From NCBI RefSeq assembly GCF_943913955.1, contig NZ_CALUAE010000019.1, positions 20,965 through 84,964 of the forward strand: a DNA stretch of 64,000 bases, written 5' to 3'. Position numbers and translations under genes: made by a program. Below are positions 22,920 through 30,722 of the stretch, piece after piece; position 1 is the stretch's first letter, and every line of letters begins with the position of its first letter. Origin of the DNA: Mycolicibacterium bacteremicum. Lineage in GTDB: Bacteria; Actinomycetota; Actinomycetes; Mycobacteriales; Mycobacteriaceae. The notes beneath the pieces were generated by a model. That model ran no database searches. It was not told where the DNA came from and saw nothing but the letters and a program-made list of their open reading frames with translations.

Positions 22920-23799
22920 ACCCGGTGCGTCTGGGCCGCTCCAAATGGCTGAAGATGCGCGCCACGAGCTGGGCCGGATATCGCCGCACATCGTCGACGA
23001 CCAGCGGCATGGACGTCCACCCGCATTCCTGAAGCCTGGCAACCTTCATCCGGTCGTGGCGGAGCGCAGTGGCACTGGCGTGCCACTCCATGCTCTCGTA
23101 TTCGGCGACCAAACCCGCTTCGGGCCAAGCGAAGTCAACTCGCCACACCCGCCCGTACAGGTCGACGATCTCGTACTGGATCTCCGGGGCAGGCAGCCCA
23201 CCGTCGTGGAATACGTATCGGGCTTCGCTCTCCATTGGTGACTCAGCGCGCGCATCGGCAAGTGGGAGTAGCTCGCGGACGTTGACGATGCCGCGTCGGC
23301 CTCGTTGCTCGGCCACGGCGTCTGCCAACTCAATTGTGCTGCAACGGCCGGACCTCAGGGCGGCATCGAGTACGCCCAGGACCCGGCGTCGATGGACGGA
23401 ACGTGCCACCTCGACAGCCGTCCACGCCGGGGCGGTGACCAACCGTCCGCCGAGGCCGCGCAGCGGAGCGCCGATCCGTTGATGAACGGCGACGTCGGGT
23501 GTCGGCCGTATACGCAGCCCAGGGTCGAGGATGTGCAGCCGACCGTCGTGGTCGGTATCAAAACCGTGAAGCTCGGCCGCGGTGTGTAGGCATGCCACGA
23601 TTCGTGACCCGGATGCGAGATCAAGTGCTGCGAGCCGCATCATCGTGTCCGGTGGCCTTGCGGAGTACACGCCGTGGGCGACACGAAAGATCAAGCCGTC
23701 CCGGAGGCGCCTCTCGATGGTGCGATACGAGGTCGCGGCAAGAAGCTGTTTGGTTGTCGCGAGCCCACCGGTTACGGCGAACACCTCATCCAACGACAT
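22918..23799 (-). CDS. AbiEi-like wHTH protein with C-terminal DUF559 nuclease-like domain
   Basis: A 293-residue protein. The N terminus (about 1-75: VFAVTGGLATTKQLLAATSY, then RVAHGVYSARP) is the winged-helix module of type IV AbiEi antitoxins. The C terminus (about 200-293) is DUF559-like with a PD-(D/E)XK-type core: ESEARYVFHDGG, VDFAWPEAGLVAEYES, then a closing VVDDVRRYPAQLV. Candidate metal ligands are the E of MESEAR, the D of VDFAWP and the E of AEYES. No AbiEii nucleotidyltransferase toxin is adjacent, so it is an orphan. It interrupts the tetR/O-methyltransferase adjacency seen in M. tuberculosis, and near-identical palindromes bracket it. ATG at 23799 is taken for the domain start. 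DNA cleavage is unproven. Confidence 0.75.
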   Translation of the reverse strand: MSLDEVFAVTGGLATTKQLLAATSYRTIERRLRDGLIFRVAHGVYSARPPDTMMRLAALDLASGSRIVACLHTAAELHGFDTDHDGRLHILDPGLRIRPTPDVAVHQRIGAPLRGLGGRLVTAPAWTAVEVARSVHRRRVLGVLDAALRSGRCSTIELADAVAEQRGRRGIVNVRELLPLADARAESPMESEARYVFHDGGLPAPEIQYEIVDLYGRVWRVDFAWPEAGLVAEYESMEWHASATALRHDRMKVARLQECGWTSMPLVVDDVRRYPAQLVARIFSHLERPRRTG

Positions 23800-23867
23800 G
23801 CACAGATGGTGTGGCGGCGAACTCTTCGGGCCAAGGCTCGGGCTCGGAGTCCTGTGGATAACTCGGC

Positions 23868-23923
23868 GAGCAGACGTAAAACTGCCCATTCAAGGCGCAA
23901 TTTGGGCAGTTTTGCGTCTGCTC
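23868..23923 (-). repeat. Palindrome copy B, 3' of the O-methyltransferase gene
   Basis: Arms 23868-23888 and 23903-23923 pair over 21 positions with one mismatch; the outer 17 bases are those of copy A (GAGCAGACG-AAAACTG). The loop is 14 bases. It is followed by a direct repeat CTCGCGGGGAAAGGG at about 23921-23935 and 23950-23964, before the methyltransferase stop. Confidence 0.7.
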
Positions 23924-23967
23924 GCGGGGAAAGGGGGGAGGTGAGGGCTCGCGGGGAAAGGGAGAAG

Positions 23968-24609
23968 CTAGTCGCGGGCGGCGGCCAGCAACCCGTCGCC
24001 CAGGGGCACCAGCACCGGGGTGAACCGCTCGTCCTCGGCGATCAGCCGGGCGGCCTCGCGCACCGCACTGACTTCGGCATCGTTGGCCGACGCATCCCCG
24101 GCGCGGCCGCCGAGCGCGGCGCGGTGCACCACGATCGCTCCGCCGGCCCGCAACAGGCGCACCCCCTCCGCGACGAACTGCGGCTGATCGGCCGGGGCGG
24201 CGTCGATGAACACCAGGTCGTAGGACTCGTCGGCCAGCCGGGTGAGCACCTCCTGCGCCCGCCCGCCGATCAACCGGGTGCGCGACGGACCGACCCCTGC
24301 CTCGGTGAACGCCTGCTTGGCCAGCCGCTGGTACTCGGGTTCGACATCGATGGTGGTGAGCACGCCGTCCTCGCGCATCCCGGCCAGCAGCCACAGCCCG
24401 CTGACACCGGCGCCGGTACCCACCTCGACCACGGCCTTCGCTCCGGTCAGCCGGGCCAGCACGGACAGCAGCGCACCGACGGCGGGGGTCACCGCACCGG
24501 CGCCGCTGTCGACCGCCCGTTCCCGTGCGGCTGCGGTCACCGCATCCTCGGTGATCGACGCCTCGGCGTGCGAGACGATCGATTGGGCGGCGTCGTCGGT
24601 GTCGGCCAT
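23968..24609 (-). CDS. SAM-dependent O-methyltransferase (Rv1220c-like)
   Basis: A 213-residue class I methyltransferase of the catechol/caffeoyl-CoA O-methyltransferase group. SAM motif I is VVEVGTGAGVSGLWLL (about 61-76), an acidic ribose-binding TIDVEPEY follows, and the metal/catalytic segment is DLVFIDAAPADQ. The M. tuberculosis orthologue also sits directly before sigE. ATG at 24609 has TACGCT (24621 to 24616) six bases upstream. The acceptor is unknown. It diverges from sigE. Confidence 0.88.
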   Translation of the reverse strand: MADTDDAAQSIVSHAEASITEDAVTAAARERAVDSGAGAVTPAVGALLSVLARLTGAKAVVEVGTGAGVSGLWLLAGMREDGVLTTIDVEPEYQRLAKQAFTEAGVGPSRTRLIGGRAQEVLTRLADESYDLVFIDAAPADQPQFVAEGVRLLRAGGAIVVHRAALGGRAGDASANDAEVSAVREAARLIAEDERFTPVLVPLGDGLLAAARD

Positions 24610-24723
24610 GCCCGCAGCGTAGAGCGAACCGGCATCCGGGTGCCCCGCGACACGCCCGCCCCGACGACGGACATCACACCCGAAATCCGACGGTTTTGCC
24701 TGGTCGAGCCCGGGGTATCTGCT

Positions 24724-24741
24724 TTCTCAGGAATTGTTCAG
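24724..24741 (+). promoter_or_regulatory. MprA-box-like direct repeat upstream of sigE
   Basis: Two similar octamers, TTCTCAGG (24724-24731) and TTGTTCAG (24734-24741), lie in direct orientation about 46-63 bases before the sigE ATG. In M. tuberculosis the MprAB two-component system controls sigE through two loosely conserved direct octamers at this place. Assignment is by that resemblance only. Confidence 0.45.
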
Positions 24742-24786
24742 TTTGCTCATATGTCAGGCACACCCCGGCGGGAGAACGTACTACGC

Positions 24787-25554
24787 ATGGAACACGACGA
24801 CAGCTCGCGATTTCGGAATACGGATGGCTCCGGCCACGTTTTTCCCAGCAACGAGCAGACGTCCGCCTGCCACCTTGATTTGGAGGATCAGATCACCGCT
24901 TCAAGCACCGCGAGCAATCCGGTTGCCAGTCCCGTCTCCATGCCCCACCTGGAGCAGTACACCGACGCTGAGTGGGTGGAGCCCTCCGACGAGCTGACCG
25001 GGACCGCGGTATTCGACGCCACCGGCGACAAGGCCGCCATGCCGTCCTGGGACGAGTTGGTGCGCCAGCACGCCGACCGCGTGTACCGGCTGGCCTACCG
25101 CCTGTCGGGCAACCAGCAGGACGCCGAGGACCTCACCCAGGAGACGTTCATCAGGGTGTTCCGGTCGGTGCACAACTATCAGGCCGGCACCTTCGAGGGC
25201 TGGTTGCACCGCATCACCACCAACCTGTTCCTGGACATGGTCCGTCGCCGCACCCGCATCCGCATGGAGGCGCTGCCCGAGGACTACGACCGGGTGCCCG
25301 CCGAGGACCCCAACCCCGAGCAGATCTACCACGATTCGCGCCTGGGCCCGGACCTGCAGGCCGCACTGGACTCACTGCCGCCGGAGTTCCGCGCCGCCGT
25401 CGTCCTGTGCGATATCGAGGGTCTGTCCTACGAGGAGATCGGCGCCACCCTCGGCGTGAAGCTCGGCACCGTCCGCAGCCGTATCCACCGCGGCCGGCAG
25501 GCCCTGCGCGAACATCTGGCCAAGCACTCCGACCAGTTGAGCGCTTCGGCCTGA
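24787..25554 (+). CDS. sigE: ECF RNA polymerase sigma factor SigE
   Basis: A 255-residue extracytoplasmic-function sigma factor (257 in M. tuberculosis) that directs the envelope- and surface-stress regulon. From FDATGDKAAMPSWDELVRQH onwards the sequence is almost that of M. tuberculosis SigE. Region 2 holds AYRLSGNQQDAEDLTQETF and WLHRITTNLFLDMVRRR; region 4 holds DIEGLSYEEIGATLGVKLGT and RSRIHRGRQALR. The first ~60 residues are variable. ATG at 24787 has GGAGAA ten bases ahead; an in-frame ATG at 24751 is an alternative. It is followed by its anti-sigma factor gene. Confidence 0.96.
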   Translation: MEHDDSSRFRNTDGSGHVFPSNEQTSACHLDLEDQITASSTASNPVASPVSMPHLEQYTDAEWVEPSDELTGTAVFDATGDKAAMPSWDELVRQHADRVYRLAYRLSGNQQDAEDLTQETFIRVFRSVHNYQAGTFEGWLHRITTNLFLDMVRRRTRIRMEALPEDYDRVPAEDPNPEQIYHDSRLGPDLQAALDSLPPEFRAAVVLCDIEGLSYEEIGATLGVKLGTVRSRIHRGRQALREHLAKHSDQLSASA

Positions 25555-25643
25555 GCGTCAGGGGTGTGAGGCACGGCTTGCCGCGCTACATTCAAATGAG
25601 TGGTGTACGAGTGACGGTGCGGCGATCCGGAAGGAGCGGGGTG

Positions 25644-26039
25644 ATGGCTGACCCGGGCGATGTGTTCCGTCGTGCGTTCTCCTGGCTGCCCAATCAGTTC
25701 GCCTCGCAGAGCAGTGCACCCGTCGGCCCGCGCCGCTTCGGATCCACCGAACATCTCTCGCCGGAGGCCATCGCCGCGTTCGTCGACGGCGAGCTGCGGA
25801 TGACCGCCCATCTGCGCGCCGGGCACCACCTGTCACTGTGTCCGCTGTGCGCCAACGAGGTCGATGCCCAGCGCCAGGCCCGTTCGGCCCTGCGGGATTC
25901 GTGTTCGATCCCGATGCCGAGTTCCCTGCTGGGCCTGTTGTCGCAGATTCCAGACCGTGATCAGCCGGAGCCGGCCGCGCAGGACGACCCACAGCGAGTC
26001 GCCGACGGCGTCGCCAGGTCGCGCCGTAAGCGCCGGTAG
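25644..26039 (+). CDS. rseA: Anti-sigma-E factor RseA
   Basis: A 131-residue soluble anti-sigma factor that sequesters SigE. It is shorter than the 154-residue M. tuberculosis protein because the low-complexity tail is reduced. The zinc-binding anti-sigma (ZAS) motif is present: HLRAGHHLSLCPLCANEVD (H-x3-C-x2-C) at about 53-71, following STEHLSPEAIAAFVDGELRM. ATG at 25644 is used because MADPGDVFRRAFSWLPNQF matches the orthologue start and AAGGAG lies about eight bases ahead. In M. tuberculosis redox loss of zinc and ClpC1P2 degradation release SigE. Confidence 0.92.
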   Translation: MADPGDVFRRAFSWLPNQFASQSSAPVGPRRFGSTEHLSPEAIAAFVDGELRMTAHLRAGHHLSLCPLCANEVDAQRQARSALRDSCSIPMPSSLLGLLSQIPDRDQPEPAAQDDPQRVADGVARSRRKRR

Positions 26040-26087
26040 GGTTGAAGTCGAGATCAGCCGTCGCGTATCCCGCTCTGGGTGCGCGCT

Positions 26088-26113
26088 GTGAGCGGGGAGT
26101 GATGCACCGGTGA
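26088..26113 (+). other. Micro-ORF chain before htrA
   Basis: GTGAGCGGGGAG followed by TGATG gives a four-codon ORF (MSGE) whose stop overlaps an ATG. That ATG opens ATGCACCGGTGA, a three-codon ORF whose stop overlaps the htrA GTG. The GTGAGCGGGGAG word also starts the coupled ORF at 2002. It could be chance in GC-rich DNA. Confidence 0.25.
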
Positions 26114-27600
26114 GCAATCAGGACGATTCGGGTACCAACCCCCGGCTGGCTCCCCGTCCGGTGTCGCGGCCGCCGGTGGACCCGGCCGCTCAGCGCGCGT
26201 TCGGACGGCCCGACGGCGTGTCCGGGTCGTTCCTCGGCGCCGACAAGCACATCGATCAGGGCGAGTACACCCCCAAGAGCCTGAACCCCGACCCGGTCCT
26301 CGCCGAGGCCTTCGGCCGTCCCTACTCCGGTGGTGACTCGCTGCAGCGCCACCCGGCCGACGCCGGCGCGCTGGCCGCCGAGCACGATGCCGACGAGGAC
26401 GACACCCCCGATCCGTGGCGCGACCCGGCCGCGGCCGTCGCACTCGGGTCACCCGCGGTGACGCCGGGCGCGCCCGTCGCGGTGCAGGCGCCGCAGGGCA
26501 AGCTCGGGGTGCGTGACGTGCTCTTCGGTCGCCGCGTGTCCGCGGTCGCGCTGGTGATCCTGGCCATCATCGCGCTGGTGATCGGCGCGCTGGGCGGGGT
26601 GGTCGGCCGCAAGACCGCCGAGGTCGTCGAGGCGTTCACCACCTCGAAGGTCACCCTCGAAACCAGCGACCGGCCCGCCGAGCCCGCCGGACGCCTCGCC
26701 GAAGTGGCTGCCGCCGTGGCCGATTCGGTGGTCACCATCGAGGCGACCAGTGATCAGGCGGGATCTCAGGGCTCCGGTGTGGTGGTCGACGGTCGCGGCT
26801 ACATCGTCACCAACAACCACGTCATCTCCGAGGCGGCGACCAACCCCGCCAAGTTCAAGATGTTCGTCGTCTTCAACGACGGCAAGGAGGTGCCGGCCAA
26901 CCTCGTCGGCCGCGACCCCAAGACCGACCTGGCCGTCCTGAAGGTCGACAACGTCGACAACCTGAGCGTGGCCAAGCTGGGTGACTCCGAGAAGCTGCAG
27001 GTCGGCGAGGAAGTGATCGCCGCCGGCGCCCCGCTGGGCCTGCGCAGCACCGTCACCAGCGGCATCATCAGCGCCCTGCACCGCCCGCTGCCGCTCTCGG
27101 GCGACGGCTCGGACACCGACACCGTGATCGACGGCGTGCAGACCGACGCCTCGATCAACCACGGCAACTCCGGCGGTCCGCTGATCAACATGAACGCCGA
27201 GGTCATCGGCATCAACACCGCCGGGAAGTCGCTGTCCGACAGCGCCAGCGGCCTGGGCTTCGCCATCCCGGTGAACGAGGTCAAGGATGTCGTCCAGAAG
27301 CTGATCGAGGCCGGCCGGATCGAGCACCCGACGCTGGGGCTCACCGCCCGATCGGTGAGCAACGACCTGGCCTCCGGCGCGCAGATCGCCAACGTCAAGG
27401 CGGGCGGCCCGGCCGAGCAGGCCGGCATCCTGGAGAATGACGTCGTGGTCAAGATCGGCAATCGGGATGTGGCCGACGCAGACGAGTTCGTCGTCGCGGT
27501 CCGGCAGCTCAAGATCGGCGAGCCCGCCCCCGTCGAGGTCGTCCGCGACGGACGCCGGGTCACCCTGACCGTCACTCCGATCGGCGACGGCGCGGCCTGA
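26110..27600 (+). CDS. htrA: Membrane-anchored serine protease HtrA
   Basis: A 496-residue DegP/HtrA-type protease acting at the outer face of the membrane in envelope quality control. A disordered acidic N-terminal region (1-140) precedes one transmembrane helix (about 143-165). The trypsin-like domain has H237 (TNNHV), D273 (KTDLAVL) and S354 (GNSGGPL). A PDZ domain follows from about 410 (GLTARSVSNDLASGAQI). It belongs to the sigE-rseA-htrA-tatB block and is therefore tied to SigE stress control. GTG at 26110 has GGGGAG upstream. Confidence 0.93.
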   Translation: MSNQDDSGTNPRLAPRPVSRPPVDPAAQRAFGRPDGVSGSFLGADKHIDQGEYTPKSLNPDPVLAEAFGRPYSGGDSLQRHPADAGALAAEHDADEDDTPDPWRDPAAAVALGSPAVTPGAPVAVQAPQGKLGVRDVLFGRRVSAVALVILAIIALVIGALGGVVGRKTAEVVEAFTTSKVTLETSDRPAEPAGRLAEVAAAVADSVVTIEATSDQAGSQGSGVVVDGRGYIVTNNHVISEAATNPAKFKMFVVFNDGKEVPANLVGRDPKTDLAVLKVDNVDNLSVAKLGDSEKLQVGEEVIAAGAPLGLRSTVTSGIISALHRPLPLSGDGSDTDTVIDGVQTDASINHGNSGGPLINMNAEVIGINTAGKSLSDSASGLGFAIPVNEVKDVVQKLIEAGRIEHPTLGLTARSVSNDLASGAQIANVKAGGPAEQAGILENDVVVKIGNRDVADADEFVVAVRQLKIGEPAPVEVVRDGRRVTLTVTPIGDGAA

Positions 27601-27601
27601 C

Positions 27602-28006
27602 ATGTTCTCCAACGTCGGCTGGGGCGAGATGCTGCTCCTGGTGGTGGCCGGTCTGGTCATCCTCGGTCCGGAGCGGCTGCCCGGCGCGATCCGGTGGACC
27701 TCCAACGCGGTGCGGCAGGCCCGCGAATACCTCAGCGGGGCCACCAATCAGCTGCGTCAGGACCTCGGCCCCGAGTTCGACGATCTGCGTCAGCCGCTGA
27801 GCGAGTTGCAGAAGCTGCGGGGGATGACGCCGCGCGCCGCGCTGACCAAACACCTGCTCGACGGTGACGATTCGTTCCTCACCGGGAACTTCGACGACAA
27901 GCCGGTCAAGCCGGTGTCGCCCGATGCGCCCAAGCCGGCCACCCCCGAGCTACCGAAGTCGCCGTCGGAGCCCGGCGTGACCCGGTTCGACGCCGACGCG
28001 ACCTAG
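27602..28006 (+). CDS. tatB: Twin-arginine translocase subunit TatB
   Basis: A 134-residue TatB (131 in M. tuberculosis). A single N-terminal membrane helix (MFSNVGWGEMLLLVVAGLVI, then LGPERLP) is followed by an amphipathic helix and a long polar tail rich in Lys/Pro (KPVKPVSPDAPKPATPELPK). TatB binds twin-arginine precursors with TatC. The ATG is one base after the htrA stop, so the two are co-expressed. The short gap to convergent mrp holds no clear terminator. Confidence 0.93.
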   Translation: MFSNVGWGEMLLLVVAGLVILGPERLPGAIRWTSNAVRQAREYLSGATNQLRQDLGPEFDDLRQPLSELQKLRGMTPRAALTKHLLDGDDSFLTGNFDDKPVKPVSPDAPKPATPELPKSPSEPGVTRFDADAT

Positions 28007-28022
28007 CCCGACGTAACCGGTG

Positions 28023-29165
28023 CTACCGTCCGGCCGGGTCCAGCCCCAGCGACATCCCGGCCAGCCCGCGCTTGCGGGCGCCCAGCGCATCGGCGACCTT
28101 GCGCAGCTCCTTGCCCGCGGCCGAATCCGGTGCCGAGAGCACCAGCGGCACACCGGAATCACCGGCGGCCACCAGGGCGGGCTCCAGGGGAACCTGGCCG
28201 AGCAGCGGCACATCGGCCCCCACCGACCGGGTCAGTGACTCGGCGACCTGCGCGCCGCCACCCTCACCGAAGATCTGCATGACGGTGCCGTCGGGCAGGG
28301 TGAGGCCGGCCATGTTCTCCACCACGCCCACGATGCGTTGACGCGTCTGCAGGGCGATCGCGCCGGCCCGCTCGGCGACCTCGGCGGCCGCCGACTGCGG
28401 TGTGGTCACGACCAGGATCTCCGCACCCGGGATCAGCTGGGAGACCGAGATGGCGATATCGCCGGTGCCCGGCGGCAGGTCGAGCAGCAGTACGTCCAGA
28501 TCGCCCCAGTAGACATCGGCGAGGAACTGCTGCAGGGCCCGGTGCAGCATCGGCCCGCGCCACACCACGGGCGTGTTGCCCTGGGTGAACATCGCGATCG
28601 AGATGACCTTCACGTCGTGCGCGATCGGCGGCAGGATCATCGAGTCGACCTGGGTCGGCCGATCGACGATGCCCATCATGCGCGGCACCGAGTGGCCGTA
28701 GATATCGGCGTCCAGCACGCCCACCTGCAGCCCGCGGGCGGCCAGCGCGGCGGCCAGATTGACCGTCACACTGGACTTGCCGACTCCGCCCTTGCCGGAG
28801 GCCACGGCGTAGACCCGGGTCAGCGAATTGGGTTGGGCGAAGGGGATCACCGGCTCACGCGAGTCGCCGCGCAGCAGCTTGCGGAGTTCGGCGCGCTGCT
28901 CGTCGTTCATCACGTCCAGACCGACCGTGACCGCGCCGGTACCCGGGACATCGGTCACCGCGGCGGTGACCTTGTCCACGATCTCGGTCTTCTTCGGGCA
29001 GGCCGAGGTGGTCAGGTAGATCTCCACCGCGACGGCATGGTCGTCGGCGATGGTGACGCTCTTGACCATGCCGACCTCGGTGATCGGACGGCGCAATTCG
29101 GGGTCGACGACCTTGCTCAGCGCGGAGCGCACCGCGGCTTCCAGGTCGGTATGTGTCGAGGACAT
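28023..29165 (-). CDS. mrp: Mrp/NBP35-family Fe-S cluster carrier ATPase
   Basis: A 380-residue P-loop ATPase that delivers Fe-S clusters. An N-terminal MIP18/DUF59-like domain (1-100, STHTDLEAAVRSALSKVVDP; the conserved cysteine is in TTSACPKK) precedes the ATPase, whose deviant Walker A GKGGVGKS is at 124-131 and whose Walker B is LLLDLPPGTGD. The usual C-terminal CxxC for cluster binding is not visible; this is normal for actinobacterial Mrp. ATG at 29165 has TAGACT (29179 to 29174) eight bases upstream. Confidence 0.92.
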   Translation of the reverse strand: MSSTHTDLEAAVRSALSKVVDPELRRPITEVGMVKSVTIADDHAVAVEIYLTTSACPKKTEIVDKVTAAVTDVPGTGAVTVGLDVMNDEQRAELRKLLRGDSREPVIPFAQPNSLTRVYAVASGKGGVGKSSVTVNLAAALAARGLQVGVLDADIYGHSVPRMMGIVDRPTQVDSMILPPIAHDVKVISIAMFTQGNTPVVWRGPMLHRALQQFLADVYWGDLDVLLLDLPPGTGDIAISVSQLIPGAEILVVTTPQSAAAEVAERAGAIALQTRQRIVGVVENMAGLTLPDGTVMQIFGEGGGAQVAESLTRSVGADVPLLGQVPLEPALVAAGDSGVPLVLSAPDSAAGKELRKVADALGARKRGLAGMSLGLDPAGR

Positions 29166-29198
29166 CACTGCCGAGTCTAGGCCGCTGCGGCCGGGAAC

Positions 29199-29213
29199 CG
29201 GACCGCCGGTCCG
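29199..29213 (-). terminator. Small hairpin downstream of the transglycosylase gene
   Basis: CGGACC (29199-29204), loop GCC, GGTCCG (29208-29213): a perfect six-pair stem about 50 bases past the stop of the minus-strand transglycosylase gene and before mrp. There is no U-tract. Confidence 0.4.
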
Positions 29214-29262
29214 ACCAGTCGGTCGGTGCGCCGAAGCTCAGGTCGCAAGCCGGGCGAAACGC

Positions 29263-30639
29263 TCAGGCCGCGGGGCCGGCCGCGGGGCCGGGTGCCGGGC
29301 CGACCGCCGCGGGCAGCACCGGTGCGGCAGGGGCCGGCGCGGGCGGCGGCGCGAACGGATTGAACGGCGCGGGCGGCGCGACCGGGGCCGCCGGCGGCGG
29401 CGGTGCGAACGGATTGAACGGCGCGGCCGGGGGCGGCGCGAACGGATTGACCGGAGCCGCCGGGGGCGGCGAGAACGGATTGAACGGCGCGGCCGGCGGC
29501 GGCGGGGCGAACGGGTTGAACGGGGCCTGCGGCGCCGGGGTGTTCTCGCCGATGCAGAACACCGCGCAGTTCGGGACGGCCGCGGGCTGATCCGGTCCGG
29601 GTGGCACCGGCAGCCGGTCGGCGACGTTGGCCCGGCCCAGATCGAAGAACGGCATCACGGCCATCGGGTCGGTGGAGGGCAGGCCCAGCGCATTGAGCGG
29701 CAGCCCCGGACCGAGGCCCTCGGCGTTGGCGTTGAGGTGGACGTTGGCGTCACGCAACTGCGGTACCGACCCGGTGATGGGCGGCAGGTCCACCGGGACG
29801 ACCCCGGTGGCGTAGGCAGCGGCCCAGCCCAGCACGTTGCGCGCATAGGCGACCGAGTTGTTGTAGCGCAGGATCGCCGTCATCACCTGGCCCTGGTCCC
29901 GCATGCTCAGTCCGCCGCTGCACAGATAGCGGGCCGCGGCCAGGGTGGCGTCGAACAGGTTCTGCACCTCGGCCTTACCGTCGCCGTTGCCGTCGGAGGC
30001 ATACCGCGACCACGTGCCCGGCAGGAACTGCATCGGGCCCATCGCGCGGGCGTAGGTGATCCGGTCGTTGTTGCGGCTCTGCACGATGACCTCGTTGCCG
30101 GGCAGCGTGCCGTCCAGCGCTGGGCCGAGGATGGGCTGCACCGCGGTGCCGTTGACATCGGTGGCACCACCGCTGGCATGCATCGACTCGATGCGCCCGA
30201 TACCGGCCAGCAGGTTCCAGCTCATCCCGCAGTTGGGGGCGGCGGAGGCCATCATCCGCTCGGCATTGCGGTAGGCGTTCAGGGCGACCGTCGGGATGCG
30301 AAGGCTGCCCGGGGAGTTGACCACCGCGGCCGGCGGGGGAGCCGACAGTGCGGTGCCCGCGGTCTGGAACGGCCGCGGCTGCTTGTACGCGGCGACCACG
30401 GTGGCGCCGGAGCTGTCAGCGGGTGTCTCGACGACGGCGGCCAGCGGCGTGACGGTGGCTTCCAGCACCGGTTTCACGATCGGCGCCGACGCGCCGACGC
30501 CGAGAGTCAGCACCAGCGGGGTGAGCACGGCGATACCGAACAAACCGCGTGAGCTGGGGGCCGAATCGGCCACGGACCGGAGCGCCTTGTCTGCGCTGCG
30601 CCGCGCCGCAGCGAGTGCGGCGCCTCCCCGTTTTGCCAC
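29263..30639 (-). CDS. Membrane-anchored lytic transglycosylase with Pro-rich tail (Rv1230c-like)
   Basis: A 458-residue envelope protein. A basic N terminus precedes one transmembrane helix (about 33-52, GLFGIAVLTPLVLTLGVG). The SLT-like domain has the catalytic glutamate in LLAGIGRIESMHASGG (about 150), GPMQFLPGTWSRY, and a disulphide-capable cysteine pair. The last ~90 residues are five NPF(A/S)PPP blocks, encoded by a tandem DNA repeat. It likely cleaves peptidoglycan near the growing wall, with the Pro-rich tail crossing or binding the wall. GTG at 30639 is used. It resembles Rv1230c by position. Confidence 0.85.
   Translation of the reverse strand: MAKRGGAALAAARRSADKALRSVADSAPSSRGLFGIAVLTPLVLTLGVGASAPIVKPVLEATVTPLAAVVETPADSSGATVVAAYKQPRPFQTAGTALSAPPPAAVVNSPGSLRIPTVALNAYRNAERMMASAAPNCGMSWNLLAGIGRIESMHASGGATDVNGTAVQPILGPALDGTLPGNEVIVQSRNNDRITYARAMGPMQFLPGTWSRYASDGNGDGKAEVQNLFDATLAAARYLCSGGLSMRDQGQVMTAILRYNNSVAYARNVLGWAAAYATGVVPVDLPPITGSVPQLRDANVHLNANAEGLGPGLPLNALGLPSTDPMAVMPFFDLGRANVADRLPVPPGPDQPAAVPNCAVFCIGENTPAPQAPFNPFAPPPPAAPFNPFSPPPAAPVNPFAPPPAAPFNPFAPPPPAAPVAPPAPFNPFAPPPAPAPAAPVLPAAVGPAPGPAAGPAA
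29345..29525 (-). repeat. NPFAPPP-coding tandem repeat
   Basis: Five copies of a unit whose plus-strand core is GCGAACGGATTGAACGGCGC, encoding FNPFAPPP(P)AAP with Ser or Val variants. Spacing differs by whole codons. The unit number probably varies between strains by slippage without loss of frame. Confidence 0.75.
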
Positions 30640-30696
30640 TCAACCGTCCTAGATTCGTTACCCCGCCGTTGTGAACCAGGTCACCATACCTACTGC

Positions 30697-30716
30697 TGCC
30701 GCGCCGTGGTGCGGCA
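30697..30716 (-). terminator. Small hairpin after the DUF1003 gene
   Basis: TGCCGC (30697-30702) and GCGGCA (30711-30716), eight-base loop, seven bases beyond the minus-strand DUF1003 stop. No U-tract, moderate stability. Confidence 0.35.
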
Positions 30717-30722
30717 ATGCGT

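Noticed and set aside
24900..25332. Antisense frame inside sigE that could mimic a small gene
   Set aside because: Entirely within the conserved sigma-factor core and without features.
29331..29530. Tandem repeat at 29.3-29.5 kb as a CRISPR array
   Set aside because: Units are codon-sized, no unique spacers, and they encode the NPFAPPP tail in frame.
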